This document shows positions 40,163 through 49,235 of a stretch of DNA of 64,000 bases, piece by piece. Position 1 is the first letter of the stretch. The number at the start of each line of letters is the position of its first letter. The DNA is from Pseudodesulfovibrio hydrargyri. GTDB taxonomy: Bacteria; Desulfobacterota; Desulfovibrionia; Desulfovibrionales; Desulfovibrionaceae. The stretch is from contig NZ_LKAQ01000004.1 of the NCBI RefSeq assembly GCF_001874525.1, positions 621,531 through 685,530 of the forward strand. Reading direction: 5' to 3'. The notes beneath the pieces are model-generated. The model saw only the letters and a program-made list of their open reading frames with translations, did not search any database and was not told the origin of the DNA. A program made the position numbers and the translations under genes.

Positions 40163-42091
40163 ATGTACGACAAATTAAACAGATTCGAGCGATTCCTCTT
40201 TGATTTCCTGTCGGTGGCCATGGTCCTGTTCTACTCCTGGTCGGCCATCTTCGAACCGGCGGCAACCCAATATCACCGGGGCATCTACGTCATCATCACG
40301 TACATCCTCGTCTTCCTGCTCTACAAGTCCAGGCGCCTGATCCCGCGCATGATCGACTACCTGCTCATGCTCGCCTCGCTGGTCTCGGTGGGCTACTGGA
40401 TCCTGAACTTCGAGGCCATCAACTACCGCACCGGCATCGAGACCGACATGGACAAGTGGATGGCCATGATCGGCGTGCTGCTCGGCATCGAGCTGGCCCG
40501 CCGCGTGGTCGGCAACATCTTCGTCCTCATCGGCGTGCTCATGCTCCTGTTCGGCATGTACGGCGCGCACATGCCCGAACTCATCGCCCACGCGGGCGCG
40601 AGCTTCCCGGACCTGTGCACGTCCATCTTCTACCGCTCGGACGGCGTGTTCGGCATCATGGCCAACGTCCTGGCCACCTACATCATCCTGTTCGTGCTCT
40701 TCGGGGCCTTCCTGGAAAAATGCGGGGCCCAGCGGTTCTTCATCGACTTCCCCCTGGCCGCCGTGGGCCATAAGGTGGGCGGACCGGCCAAGGTCTCGGT
40801 CATCGCGTCCGGCCTGTTCGGGTCCATCTCCGGCTCGGCCATAGCCAACACCGTGTCCACCGGCACCTTCACCATCCCGATGATGAAAAAGGCCGGGTTC
40901 AAACCCCACGTGGCCGGAGGCATCGAACCCGCCGCCTCCATCGGCGGCATGTTCATGCCCCCGATCATGGGCGCGGGCGGCTTCATCATGGCCGAAATGA
41001 CCGGCCTGCCCTACTCCCGCATCATGCTCATCGCCATCTTCCCGGCGATCATGTACTTCTTCTCGGTCTTCGTCATGGTCCACTACGAGGCCAAGAAGAA
41101 CAACATCGTGGGCGAGCGCTACGCGGTCGGGGCCATGGAGATCCTGCGCAAGGAATGGCTCTACACCCTGCCGCTCATCCTGATCACCATCTTCATGCTC
41201 GCGGGCTACTCCCCCGGCTACTCGGCCATCGTCGGCCTGGCCGCCTGCATCGGCCTGTCCTTCAAGGACGAGGGCCAGCGCATCGACCCCACCCTGCTCG
41301 TGATCATGACCTTCATGGTCCTGTGCCCCTGGATCGTCAAACTCGTCGCCAAGACCGGCGGGCCCCAGGCCGCCGCTGCCGTCAGGCCGTTCCTGTCCGG
41401 GCGCATCCTGCTCCTCTACGGCCTGATCGTCTCGGCCGGGCTGTTTGCCTGGCGCAGACAGACCGCGGCCGGGCTGAAAAACGAACTGGGCGGATTCGTG
41501 GCCGCCGCGCGCGAGGGGACCATCAATTCCCTCAAGATCGGCGCCACCGTGGGCGTCATCGGCGTCATCATCGGCGTGCTGACCTATTCCGGCCTGGTCC
41601 TGACCTTTGCCGACATCGTCATCGAACTGGCCCACGGCAACCTCGTCCTGACCATCCTGCTCATCGCCCTGGCCTCGCTCGTGCTCGGCATGGGCGTGCC
41701 CGTCACCGCCGCCTACCTGATCACCGCCGTGGTCGCTGTCCCGGCCCTGACCCACCTGGGCGTCAACGAGGTGGCCGCGCACATGATCGTCTACTGGCTG
41801 TCCCAGGACTCCAACATCACCCCGCCGGTCTGCATCGCCGCCTTCGCCGGAGCGACCATCGCCGGAGCCAACATGTGGCGCACCGCCTTCACCTCGTTCA
41901 AGTTCGCCAAGTTCCTCTACCTCGCCCCGTTCATCTTCGCCTATGTCCCGGCCTTCTCCCTGGACGCCCCCACGCAGAACATCCTCATCTCCTTCTGCGC
42001 CATCACCGTGGCTGTGTTCATCTACGCATGGTTCCTCAGCTTCATCTGGATCAACCCCCTCAAACGCCTCCTCGGCATGGCCCCGGCCTGA
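40163..42091 (+). CDS. Fused TRAP transporter permease (4TM/12TM type)
   Basis: 642 residues, the fused DctQM form. The first about 140 residues hold four helices of the small subunit; the rest holds about twelve helices of the large subunit, with the TRAP motifs GLFGSISGSAIANTVSTGTF TIPMMKKAG near 215-240 and LGMGVPVTAAYLITAVVAVP near 510-530. It uses an ion gradient to import the solute bound by the TAXI receptor. Start ATG 40163 has a modest GAGAG site. Followed by two GC-rich hairpins that may terminate the operon. Confidence 0.95.
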   Translation: MYDKLNRFERFLFDFLSVAMVLFYSWSAIFEPAATQYHRGIYVIITYILVFLLYKSRRLIPRMIDYLLMLASLVSVGYWILNFEAINYRTGIETDMDKWMAMIGVLLGIELARRVVGNIFVLIGVLMLLFGMYGAHMPELIAHAGASFPDLCTSIFYRSDGVFGIMANVLATYIILFVLFGAFLEKCGAQRFFIDFPLAAVGHKVGGPAKVSVIASGLFGSISGSAIANTVSTGTFTIPMMKKAGFKPHVAGGIEPAASIGGMFMPPIMGAGGFIMAEMTGLPYSRIMLIAIFPAIMYFFSVFVMVHYEAKKNNIVGERYAVGAMEILRKEWLYTLPLILITIFMLAGYSPGYSAIVGLAACIGLSFKDEGQRIDPTLLVIMTFMVLCPWIVKLVAKTGGPQAAAAVRPFLSGRILLLYGLIVSAGLFAWRRQTAAGLKNELGGFVAAAREGTINSLKIGATVGVIGVIIGVLTYSGLVLTFADIVIELAHGNLVLTILLIALASLVLGMGVPVTAAYLITAVVAVPALTHLGVNEVAAHMIVYWLSQDSNITPPVCIAAFAGATIAGANMWRTAFTSFKFAKFLYLAPFIFAYVPAFSLDAPTQNILISFCAITVAVFIYAWFLSFIWINPLKRLLGMAPA

Positions 42092-42177
42092 GCCCGGAAG
42101 CAATGGTCCACAGGCACAAGGCAGGCGGCAAACCAAGGCGCTTTCCATAACTGTTGATGAACACCCAAAACGAGACC

Positions 42178-42209
42178 TCCCCCCTGTACGTTAGCGCGAA
42201 CAGGGGGGG
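42178..42209 (+). terminator. Probable TRAP operon terminator
   Basis: TCCCCCCTGT pairs with ACAGGGGGGA around a 12-nt loop, 90 nt beyond the permease stop. A second GC hairpin (CCCCCGTGGAACGGGGG) lies near 42261-42277. T-run is short, so efficiency is uncertain. The gap to the next gene holds no gene. Confidence 0.55.
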
Positions 42210-42292
42210 ATTCTCATGGGCAAAGTTTTCTCCCAGATTGCCAAAGCGCACATCCCCGCCCCCCCGTGGAACGGGGGAGTGGTCTCCCCGTA

Positions 42293-42319
42293 TTGACATC
42301 CGAGGAATTAACCTATTAG
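42293..42319 (+). promoter_or_regulatory. Possible sigma-70 promoter of the AT-rich orphan gene
   Basis: TTGACA (42293-42298) and TATTAG (42314-42319), 15-nt spacer; the gene starts at 42399. Confidence 0.45.
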
Positions 42320-42398
42320 AGACGTATAGTTGGTTGTTGAAAGGCTTAAAAAATACAGAGTATTGGCAGCCCCCACGCGAACCGAGAATGGGACGGAT

Positions 42399-42965
42399 AT
42401 GAAAACAATAAAATACGGGAACAAGGAAGCCCAATTCGACATCGTCCAAGGCAAAATTTGTGATCTTGAGAAAACGACCAAAACAACAGTTTCCGGAGGT
42501 TGGGGACTATCAATAAGGGGAAAGGGTACAGCTAGCCGCTTCGAGAGCACATACTCTCCCATCAGGACCACACACACTGATTATGTTGAATTTTGGGTTA
42601 AGGCGGATGATGGAAATGAAATGTACTTCAAAGAACCTGCCACTATTCCATTACGCAATGGGCACGAAGTAAAAATACATTATCGTGTGACAAAAGATTC
42701 TCCATCCGTAATCAAGATGACTAATTTGACAACTAGTCAGACATACGCTTCAGGATTACCGAATGCCGGTTGCCTTGTCTTTGTGTCATTATCCCTGACA
42801 CTCATTATCTCTTTGTTTGTCAGTGGCGTTTTACGACAGAGCGCGGGGACGATGCACGTAATAGGGTTTCTAATCTTATTCTGCCTGGGATGCTATTTCA
42901 TGCATAAGAAATATTCTGCGTTTAAAATATACAGACAAGAAGTAATAAACTTCCTCGACACCTGA
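42399..42965 (+). CDS. AT-rich orphan gene for a membrane protein of unknown function
   Basis: 188 residues. Clearly lower GC and different codon use from all neighbours (many AAA, ATA, ACA). The first 115 residues are soluble: KTTVSGGWGLSIRGKGTASR, HTDYVEFWVKADDGNEMYFK, PLRNGHEVKIHYRV form short beta strands, perhaps an OB-like or pilus-type domain often seen in proteobacterial membrane proteins of unknown role. Two membrane helices follow near 125-145 and 153-172 (LVFVSLSLTLIISLFVSGVL; HVIGFLILFCLGCYFM). Its codon use points to recent horizontal transfer. Start ATG 42399 is preferred over a TTG at 42330. Confidence 0.7.
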   Translation: MKTIKYGNKEAQFDIVQGKICDLEKTTKTTVSGGWGLSIRGKGTASRFESTYSPIRTTHTDYVEFWVKADDGNEMYFKEPATIPLRNGHEVKIHYRVTKDSPSVIKMTNLTTSQTYASGLPNAGCLVFVSLSLTLIISLFVSGVLRQSAGTMHVIGFLILFCLGCYFMHKKYSAFKIYRQEVINFLDT

Positions 42966-43013
42966 TAGAAATTTTCACGCGCAAGGATAAATCACCGCTC
43001 CGTTGCTCAACCA

Positions 43014-43043
43014 AAATCCTCCCATGAACTTGGGGGATTTTTT
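43014..43043 (+). terminator. Terminator after the AT-rich gene
   Basis: AAATCCTCCCA pairs with TTGGGGGATTT (one or two G-T pairs), followed by TTTTTTC. Confidence 0.7.
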
Positions 43044-43064
43044 CAACACTTACGGGAAGCGCTT

Positions 43065-43079
43065 TGGCACCCCCTTTGC
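43065..43079 (+). promoter_or_regulatory. Sigma-54 promoter upstream of the second TAXI gene
   Basis: TGGCAC-CCCCT-TTGC, perfect -24/-12 elements and 5-nt spacing. Transcription would start near 43091, about 350 nt before the TAXI lipoprotein. No upstream activator site is recognised. Confidence 0.65.
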
Positions 43080-43439
43080 TTGTTTGCCCCCGATCTCTCA
43101 CCCCTCGTCCTTACCAAACTTTTGGACCGCTTCGCGGATGACGTGAACCTGAAAGAGTGCTTTCTTTCTCCACCGTCCCGAAACGCCGCGAAACCCACTC
43201 CACGCGTTCAGTCCGCCCCGCCGATCGCTGCCGCCTTCATCCGTAAATCTCGACGACTCGCCGACAGCCGGAATCCCGAGGCATTCCCCGGCCCATAAAA
43301 CGATCGCCACGGGCCGTTATAATAATTGCCAGCAGCCCCCGGGGGCGTTGTCATAACAAGGAGGCGCATGGCAAACAGCGCCCACCCAGGACGATGCCGC
43401 GTTGTCCGGCGCGTCCGAGCCTTTGGCCCTGGAGGTCCG
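43080..43439. other. Long leader between sigma-54 promoter and TAXI lipoprotein gene
   Basis: About 360 bp with no convincing gene. It includes the remnant TTACCAAACTTTTGGACCGC (43111-43130) related to the R1 dispersed repeats, and small open frames with no ribosome sites. An in-frame alternative start (43368) would add basic residues to the TAXI lipoprotein. Confidence 0.5.
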
Positions 43440-44459
43440 ATGCCGCGTCCGTCTTCCATCTTGCTCATACTGGGCTGCCTGGCCCTGGCGGCGGTTTCGG
43501 GCTGTCCTTCGGAAGCGCCGGAAAAGGCGCGCAAGGAGGCGCCCCCGGCCAAGGCACGGACCCTGACCTTCAACGGCGGGCCGCGCGGCGGGACCTTCAA
43601 CCATTTCGCCAACAAGATGGCGGCGGTCATTTCCGAGGACGTGCCCAACCTGGGCGTGCTGGCCAAGCAGTCAGGAGGGTCGGTATCCAATCTCCTGGCA
43701 CTGTGCGCGGGCGAGGCGGACATGGCCATCGTCAATGCGGGCGACGCCTTTTTGGGCCGCGCCGGCAAGCTGCATTGCCCTGACAAGCGATACGCCAAGG
43801 TCCGGGCCCTGGCCTTTCTGTACGGGGCACCGGCCCAATTGGTGGTCCGCGCGGACTCGGACATCCGCGCGGTCCAGGATCTGCGGGGCAAGACCATTGC
43901 GGTGGGCAATCCAGGCTCGGGCGCGGCCCTGTCCGCGGAGCGCTTTTTCCGGCACCTCGAGCTGTGGACCCGATTCCGGCACTGGCCCGAGGGCTACGGC
44001 GAGGCGGCGGCCGATTTCGCGGCCGGCAAGGTGGACGGATTCTGGACCCTGGCGGGCTATCCCACGGCCGCGGTCATCGAGGCGGCGGCCTCGGTCCCGG
44101 TGCGCATCCTGGACCTGCACGAGGCGGCCACGGCGTCCGGCTTCTACCGGCTCTACCCCTTCTATTCGCACGCCACCATCCCGGCCGGGACCTATCCGGG
44201 CCAGACCGAGCCCGTGAACACCTTCCAGGACGCGGCCCTGTGGTGCGCCCGCCCCGGCCTGGACAACCGGACCGTGTACGACAGCCTGCGGGCCGTATTC
44301 ACACCCAGGCGGCTCGAGGAGTTGCGCCGCATGCACGGCGCGGCCCGCAACATGGGCCTGAAGACCGGCATCGACAACCTGTCCATCCCCCTGCACCCCG
44401 GCGCGGTCCGCTTCTGGTCCGAACACCGGCTGGAGATCCCGGCCATTCTCATGCCGTAA
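43440..44459 (+). CDS. TAXI-family receptor, predicted lipoprotein
   Basis: 339 residues from ATG 43440, four bases after GGAGG. A lipobox LAAVSGC (Cys near 22) anchors it, unlike the soluble TAXI receptor at 38975. The fold matches: FNGGPRGGTFNHFANKMAAV, SGGSVSNLLALCAGEADMAI, GKTIAVGNPGSGAALSAERF, ATIPAGTYPGQ. It aligns through its whole length with the first receptor but is clearly divergent. No permease gene is next to it, so it may feed the nearby TRAP permease or serve as a sensor. Behind a sigma-54 promoter with long leader. Confidence 0.88.
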   Translation: MPRPSSILLILGCLALAAVSGCPSEAPEKARKEAPPAKARTLTFNGGPRGGTFNHFANKMAAVISEDVPNLGVLAKQSGGSVSNLLALCAGEADMAIVNAGDAFLGRAGKLHCPDKRYAKVRALAFLYGAPAQLVVRADSDIRAVQDLRGKTIAVGNPGSGAALSAERFFRHLELWTRFRHWPEGYGEAAADFAAGKVDGFWTLAGYPTAAVIEAAASVPVRILDLHEAATASGFYRLYPFYSHATIPAGTYPGQTEPVNTFQDAALWCARPGLDNRTVYDSLRAVFTPRRLEELRRMHGAARNMGLKTGIDNLSIPLHPGAVRFWSEHRLEIPAILMP

Positions 44460-44578
44460 GGCGATCCCCTTTTCACCCCGCACCAGTGCTGACAAGCCAA
44501 CCCCCTGATTTGACTGGGCGCTCAACCAGCTGACCGCGAGTCCGCCACAACACGTTGCCGTGCAAGGATAAATACTGC

Positions 44579-44608
44579 TTGACTGGGATTGAAAAAGCTT
44601 CGTAACTA
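44579..44608 (+). promoter_or_regulatory. Possible sigma-70 promoter of the malic enzyme gene
   Basis: TTGACT (44579-44584) and TAACTA (44603-44608), 18-nt spacer, 127 nt before the gene. Confidence 0.4.
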
Positions 44609-44734
44609 TGAAAAATCTGTATTGCGGTCACACCAGTCTGTCGGGAGGTTGTCAGCCACGGGCCATGCCGGTCCGCGCACCACTTTTCCGCTCTTCAACG
44701 ACTGGGCCATAACTGAATCAAGGGAGGCCTGATC

Positions 44735-46054
<1,320 letters not shown>

Positions 46055-46080
46055 CCGCCCCATCCATACACATAACACAT

Positions 46081-46111
46081 AAAAAGGCCGGGCCATGCGC
46101 CCGGCCTTTTT
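46081..46111 (+). terminator. Terminator after the malic enzyme gene
   Basis: AAAAAGGCCGGGC-CAT-GCGCCCGGCCTTTTT type hairpin, with T-runs on both sides. Confidence 0.92.
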
Positions 46112-46238
46112 CACGTCCCGAAGGAACGCCCGCCTTGATCAAGACCCGGCTTCGGGGGTAGGGGGAAATACAGGCGCGGAAGCCGGATTCGCCGCATCCG
46201 TCCGCCGAAGGCACGCAACCCGAAAGAGGAAAAATCGC

Positions 46239-46481
46239 ATGGAACGGAAAGAAATTTTCAACATCATCCGGGAAGAACTCGCCGGGGAAGCGGCCTTGGA
46301 ATGGGAGGCCATCTCCCCGGAGGCCGAGTTGGCCGGGGAACTCCTCACCGAATCCCTGGAGCGGTTCAAGTATCTGATGGTCTTGGAGGAAAGGTTCAAC
46401 ATCGAGGTCAAGGAAGAGGACGCCGAGGCATGGCGCACCATCAACGATGTTATCGACTACCTCGAACAGCATGTGCCCTAA
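46239..46481 (+). CDS. Acyl-carrier-protein-like protein
   Basis: 80 residues, acidic, RBS AGAGGA. The ACP pattern is visible from the middle on: TESLERFKYLMVLEERFNIE V then EEDAEAWRTINDVIDYLEQ. The Ser of the 4'-phosphopantetheine motif would be in TESL where DSL is usual; Ser40 is retained. No fatty-acid genes are adjacent, so it is a stand-alone carrier or a decayed relative. It lies 51 bp ahead of a small ORF and ThpR and may be in one transcript. Confidence 0.8.
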   Translation: MERKEIFNIIREELAGEAALEWEAISPEAELAGELLTESLERFKYLMVLEERFNIEVKEEDAEAWRTINDVIDYLEQHVP

Positions 46482-46532
46482 ACATGGTTTCGTCCGTTGC
46501 GCGGGGTGACGTTGTCGCCTATGCTCCCTGCC

Positions 46533-46712
46533 ATGGACGAAACCACCCTCGACGAACTGCGTGCGCTGGCCGAAAGAAACGGCATCGACCCGGACCAACT
46601 GCTGGAGATCGCCGAAGCCGATGGGCTGCCCGAGGAGCTGAGCGCGGCTCTGGCCGACGTGCTCGGCGACCTGACGATTTTCGGCCAGGCCCTGGACGAA
46701 AAGGACGGATAA
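46533..46712 (+). CDS. Small acidic protein
   Basis: 59 residues from ATG 46533 (an in-frame ATG at 46521 is also possible). The sequence TLDELRALAERNGIDPDQLL EIAEADGLPEELSAALADVL is helical with a strong negative charge. No family recognised. The GTG start of ThpR lies 2 nt past its stop, so the two are coupled, which supports this short gene being real. No convincing ribosome site is seen except GGGGTGA further upstream. Confidence 0.6.
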   Translation: MDETTLDELRALAERNGIDPDQLLEIAEADGLPEELSAALADVLGDLTIFGQALDEKDG

Positions 46713-46714
46713 CC

Positions 46715-47269
46715 GTGCCCAGGCTGTTCATCGGCATTGGATTACCGGGCGCTTACCGACAATCTCTCAATCCACTAATTAAGTCACTTTCCGGACTTAC
46801 CGATGCCAGCGTAAACTGGTCCAGGCCCGACGCCTGGCACCTGACCCTGAAATTCCTGGGCGAGACGGACGAGGCGCGGATTCCGGCCGTAAAAGCGGCC
46901 CTGACCGCCGTGGATTTCACCGCGTTCACCCTGCGCGCCGGAGGCGCGGGCGCGTTCCCGGACGCGAGACGCCCCAAGGTCCTCTGGCTCGGTCTGGCCG
47001 AGGGCGGTGACCAGGCCGCGACCCTGGCCCGGTCCATCGAGGACGCGCTGGCCGCCGTCGGCATCCCCCGCGAAAAGAAACCCTTCCGCCCGCACCTGAC
47101 CCTTGGCCGGGTACGCAAGCCCGCTCCCGGCGATTGGACCCCGGTCCTCGACTCGGCGGCCGCCCACAAATGGCCGTCTTTCACCGTCTCCCTCTTCACC
47201 TTCTGGCAGAGCGCCCTCGCACCCGAGGGAGCCATCCACACACCTCTGGCCGAGTTCGTCGCCAAATAA
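46715..47269 (+). CDS. thpR: RNA 2',3'-cyclic phosphodiesterase (2H family)
   Basis: 184 residues from GTG 46715, 2 nt after the preceding stop, RBS AGGA in that gene. Two H-x-T motifs of the 2H superfamily are present: WHLTLKFLGE near 41-50 and RPHLTLGRVR near 126-135. The N-terminal RLFIGIGLP matches ThpR/LigT. It hydrolyses 2',3'-cyclic phosphates to 2'-phosphates in RNA. Followed by a truncated R1 repeat. Confidence 0.9.
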   Translation: MPRLFIGIGLPGAYRQSLNPLIKSLSGLTDASVNWSRPDAWHLTLKFLGETDEARIPAVKAALTAVDFTAFTLRAGGAGAFPDARRPKVLWLGLAEGGDQAATLARSIEDALAAVGIPREKKPFRPHLTLGRVRKPAPGDWTPVLDSAAAHKWPSFTVSLFTFWQSALAPEGAIHTPLAEFVAK

Positions 47270-47332
47270 TTAAACCATCACTTGAACAACAAGCACGCAT
47301 CCCCACGAACGCGCGCCACTGCCGAAGGCACC

Positions 47333-47373
47333 CAAAAAGTTTAGGAAGGAAGAGGGGATGGGGGGCCGGGGGC
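47333..47373 (+). repeat. R1 dispersed repeat, truncated copy
   Basis: AAAAAGTTTAGGAAGGAAGA and following GGGGATGGGGG match the head of the copy at 23195 exactly; the hairpin part is missing. It directly abuts the stop of the exonuclease gene. Confidence 0.7.
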
Positions 47374-47377
47374 ACTC

Positions 47378-48145
47378 TTAAACGTCTATCTCAATGCCGA
47401 TGGGGCAGTGGTCGGAGCCCGGGACGTCGGGTTCGATCCAGGCGCGGGCGACCTTGTCCTTGAGTTCCTCGGACACGAAGAAGTAGTCGATGCGCCACCC
47501 GGCGTTGTTCTTGCGGGCGTTGAAGCGGTAGGACCACCAGGAGTAGTGGTGCGGCCCGTCCTCGAACAGGCGGAAGGTGTCCACATAGCCGTGCTCGATG
47601 AACTTGTCGATCCAGGCGCGTTCCACGGGCAGGAACCCGGACCGTTCGCTGTTGGCCTTGGGGTTCTTGAGGTCGATTTCCTTGTGCGCGGTGTTAAAAT
47701 CGCCGCCGACCACGATGGGCTTGGTCTTGCGCAGCTCCTCGGCGTATTCCAGGAAGCTGTCGTAGAAGCCCATCTTGAAATCGAGGCGCTCGTCCGACAT
47801 CTGGCCGTTGGGGAAATAGATGTTGAACAGGTGGAAGTCCGGGTATTCGAGATGCAGCACCCGGCCCTCGTCGCGGAAGCGCTCGTCGGGCAGGCCGGTG
47901 TCCCAGGACAGCGGCTCGGGATTGGCGAAGCAGGCCACGCCGGAATAGCCCTTCTTTTTCCTGGACCAGTTCCAGTAGTGGTTGGAATAGGAGTCCGGTT
48001 CGCGGTCGTCCGGGTCCAACTGGTCCGGCTCGACCTTGGTCTCCTGCAGCATGACCACGTCGCCGCCGCAGCCGTCCAGCCAGTCGCGGAAATCCTTCTT
48101 GAGCACGGCCCGGTAGCCGTTGATGTTCCAGGAATAGATGATCAT
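47378..48145 (-). CDS. xth: Exodeoxyribonuclease III (Xth)
   Basis: 255 residues from ATG 48145 (RBS GGAGACG). The EEP fold motifs are complete: MIIYSWNINGYRAV, VVMLQETK, GYSGVACFA, IYFPNG, IVVGGDFNTAHKEIDL, RIDYFFVS and PGSDHCPIGIEI. The enzyme removes AP sites and 3' ends during DNA repair. The R2 repeat lies right upstream of the start (48190-48235), so its leader is within the repeat. Confidence 0.95.
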   Translation of the reverse strand: MIIYSWNINGYRAVLKKDFRDWLDGCGGDVVMLQETKVEPDQLDPDDREPDSYSNHYWNWSRKKKGYSGVACFANPEPLSWDTGLPDERFRDEGRVLHLEYPDFHLFNIYFPNGQMSDERLDFKMGFYDSFLEYAEELRKTKPIVVGGDFNTAHKEIDLKNPKANSERSGFLPVERAWIDKFIEHGYVDTFRLFEDGPHHYSWWSYRFNARKNNAGWRIDYFFVSEELKDKVARAWIEPDVPGSDHCPIGIEIDV

Positions 48146-48189
48146 GGCGTCTCCAAAGTCGGGATTGGAAGCCGCTGCGCGGCGTTGTC

Positions 48190-48235
48190 GGGTGATTTCG
48201 CCTCCGGCGGGCAAGGGTTCGCACCCTTGCATCCC
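48190..48235 (+). repeat. 46-nt dispersed repeat block (family R2), copy 2
   Basis: Identical over all 46 nt to 22954-22999. It sits between the exonuclease start and its neighbour. Confidence 0.75.
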
Positions 48236-48263
48236 TCTTTGGCGCCTTCGGCGCGGGGAGGCC

Positions 48264-48300
48264 CCAAAAAACGAAGGGGAACCGGTTTTGCCGATTCCCC
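48264..48300 (-). terminator. Terminator after the 29-residue membrane peptide gene
   Basis: GGGGAACCGG pairs with CCGATTCCCC (one G-T pair) around TTTTG; on the minus strand it is followed by TTCGTTTTTTGG. Confidence 0.85.
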
Positions 48301-48323
48301 TCATGCCGCGTGCGCGGCGAAAA

Positions 48324-48413
48324 CTAGCGCTCGTTCGGGGTGCTGACCTTGATCATGACCAGCGAGGCGATGGTCAGGAACAGCCCCAGGAAAAACCAGA
48401 AATACCCTATCAT
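48324..48413 (-). CDS. 29-residue membrane peptide
   Basis: ATG 48413 reads MIGYFWFFLGLFLTIASLVM, then IKVSTPNER and TAG. The ribosome site GGAGG is 8 nt upstream, and a terminator follows at 48264. One membrane helix with a short basic/polar tail. It resembles in size the small membrane partners of transporters (for example MetS-type), but no transporter is next to it. It is small enough to be missed by usual gene calling. The strong signals on both sides support its being real. Confidence 0.7.
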   Translation of the reverse strand: MIGYFWFFLGLFLTIASLVMIKVSTPNER

Positions 48414-48486
48414 ACTCGCATCCTCCACGTATTTAAGCGGTTGTGTTCATGCACATACCAGAATCCTCTGCGGATGAAAAGCAGCG

Positions 48487-48512
48487 GCGGCCCGGAGAGT
48501 TCCCCGGGCCGC
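48487..48512 (-). terminator. Terminator after the DJ-1/PfpI gene
   Basis: GCGGCCCGG pairs with CCGGGCCGC around GAGAGTTC, then CGCTGCTTTT on the minus strand. Confidence 0.75.
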
Positions 48513-48537
48513 CTGTTTTCGTTCTTGCGGGGACCGG

Positions 48538-49125
48538 CTAGGGCTCGATGGTCGAGCCGAGCACCTTGAGGAAGGCGCGCATCCACTCGGGGTGGGCGGG
48601 CCAAGCCGGGGCGGTGACGATGTTGCCGTCCGCGCAGGCGTTGGAGGCCGTGGCGTTGACCTCGCACCAGGTGCCGCCCGCGCCGTCGATGTCCGGCTTG
48701 ACCGCCGGGTAGGCGGTGCAGGTCTTGCCCTTGATCACGTCAGCGGCGGTCAGAATCTGCGGGCCGTGGCAGATGGCCGCGATGGGCTTGCCCGCGTCCG
48801 CGAAGTGCCGCACGCACTTGATGATGTCCGGGTTGAGGCGCAGGTACTCCGGGGCGCGGCCGCCGGGGATGACCAGGGCGTCGTAGTCCTCGGCCTTGAT
48901 CTCCTCGAAGGTGGTGGTCACGCCGAAGTTGTGGCCCGGTTTTTCGGAGTAGGTCTGGTGTCCCTCGAAGTCGTGCACGGCGGTGGCCACGGTCTCGCCC
49001 GCCTTCTTGCCCGGGCAGACGGTGTGCACCGTGTGGCCGACCATCAGCAGAATCTGAAAGGGAACCATGGCCTCGTAGTCTTCCACGAAGTCGCCGACGA
49101 GCATCAGTATTTTCTTGGCTGCCAT
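48538..49125 (-). CDS. DJ-1/PfpI family protein
   Basis: 195 residues. The nucleophile Cys is in [17 protein letters not shown] near 118, with the preceding acidic residue in [13 protein letters not shown] (Glu near 92). The fold start [27 protein letters not shown] is typical. This family includes proteases, glyoxalases, and chaperones; the function cannot be set from sequence. RBS AGGAAGC. Divergent from the BaiN-like flavoprotein. Confidence 0.9.
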   Translation of the reverse strand: MAAKKILMLVGDFVEDYEAMVPFQILLMVGHTVHTVCPGKKAGETVATAVHDFEGHQTYSEKPGHNFGVTTTFEEIKAEDYDALVIPGGRAPEYLRLNPDIIKCVRHFADAGKPIAAICHGPQILTAADVIKGKTCTAYPAVKPDIDGAGGTWCEVNATASNACADGNIVTAPAWPAHPEWMRAFLKVLGSTIEP

Positions 49126-49235
49126 TTTGCTTCCTCCAAGGTAGAGTTTTTACAGGTTTTGAAAGCATAGCCCCACCCTGTTTTTTGTCAACTCGGTTCC
49201 GTGACAATCCGGCCCCCTTGCCGTAGAACCGGCGC

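Noticed and set aside
43080..43298. A 72-codon open frame in the leader of the second TAXI gene
   Set aside because: No ribosome site, composition not protein-like, and it includes a decayed R1 repeat remnant.
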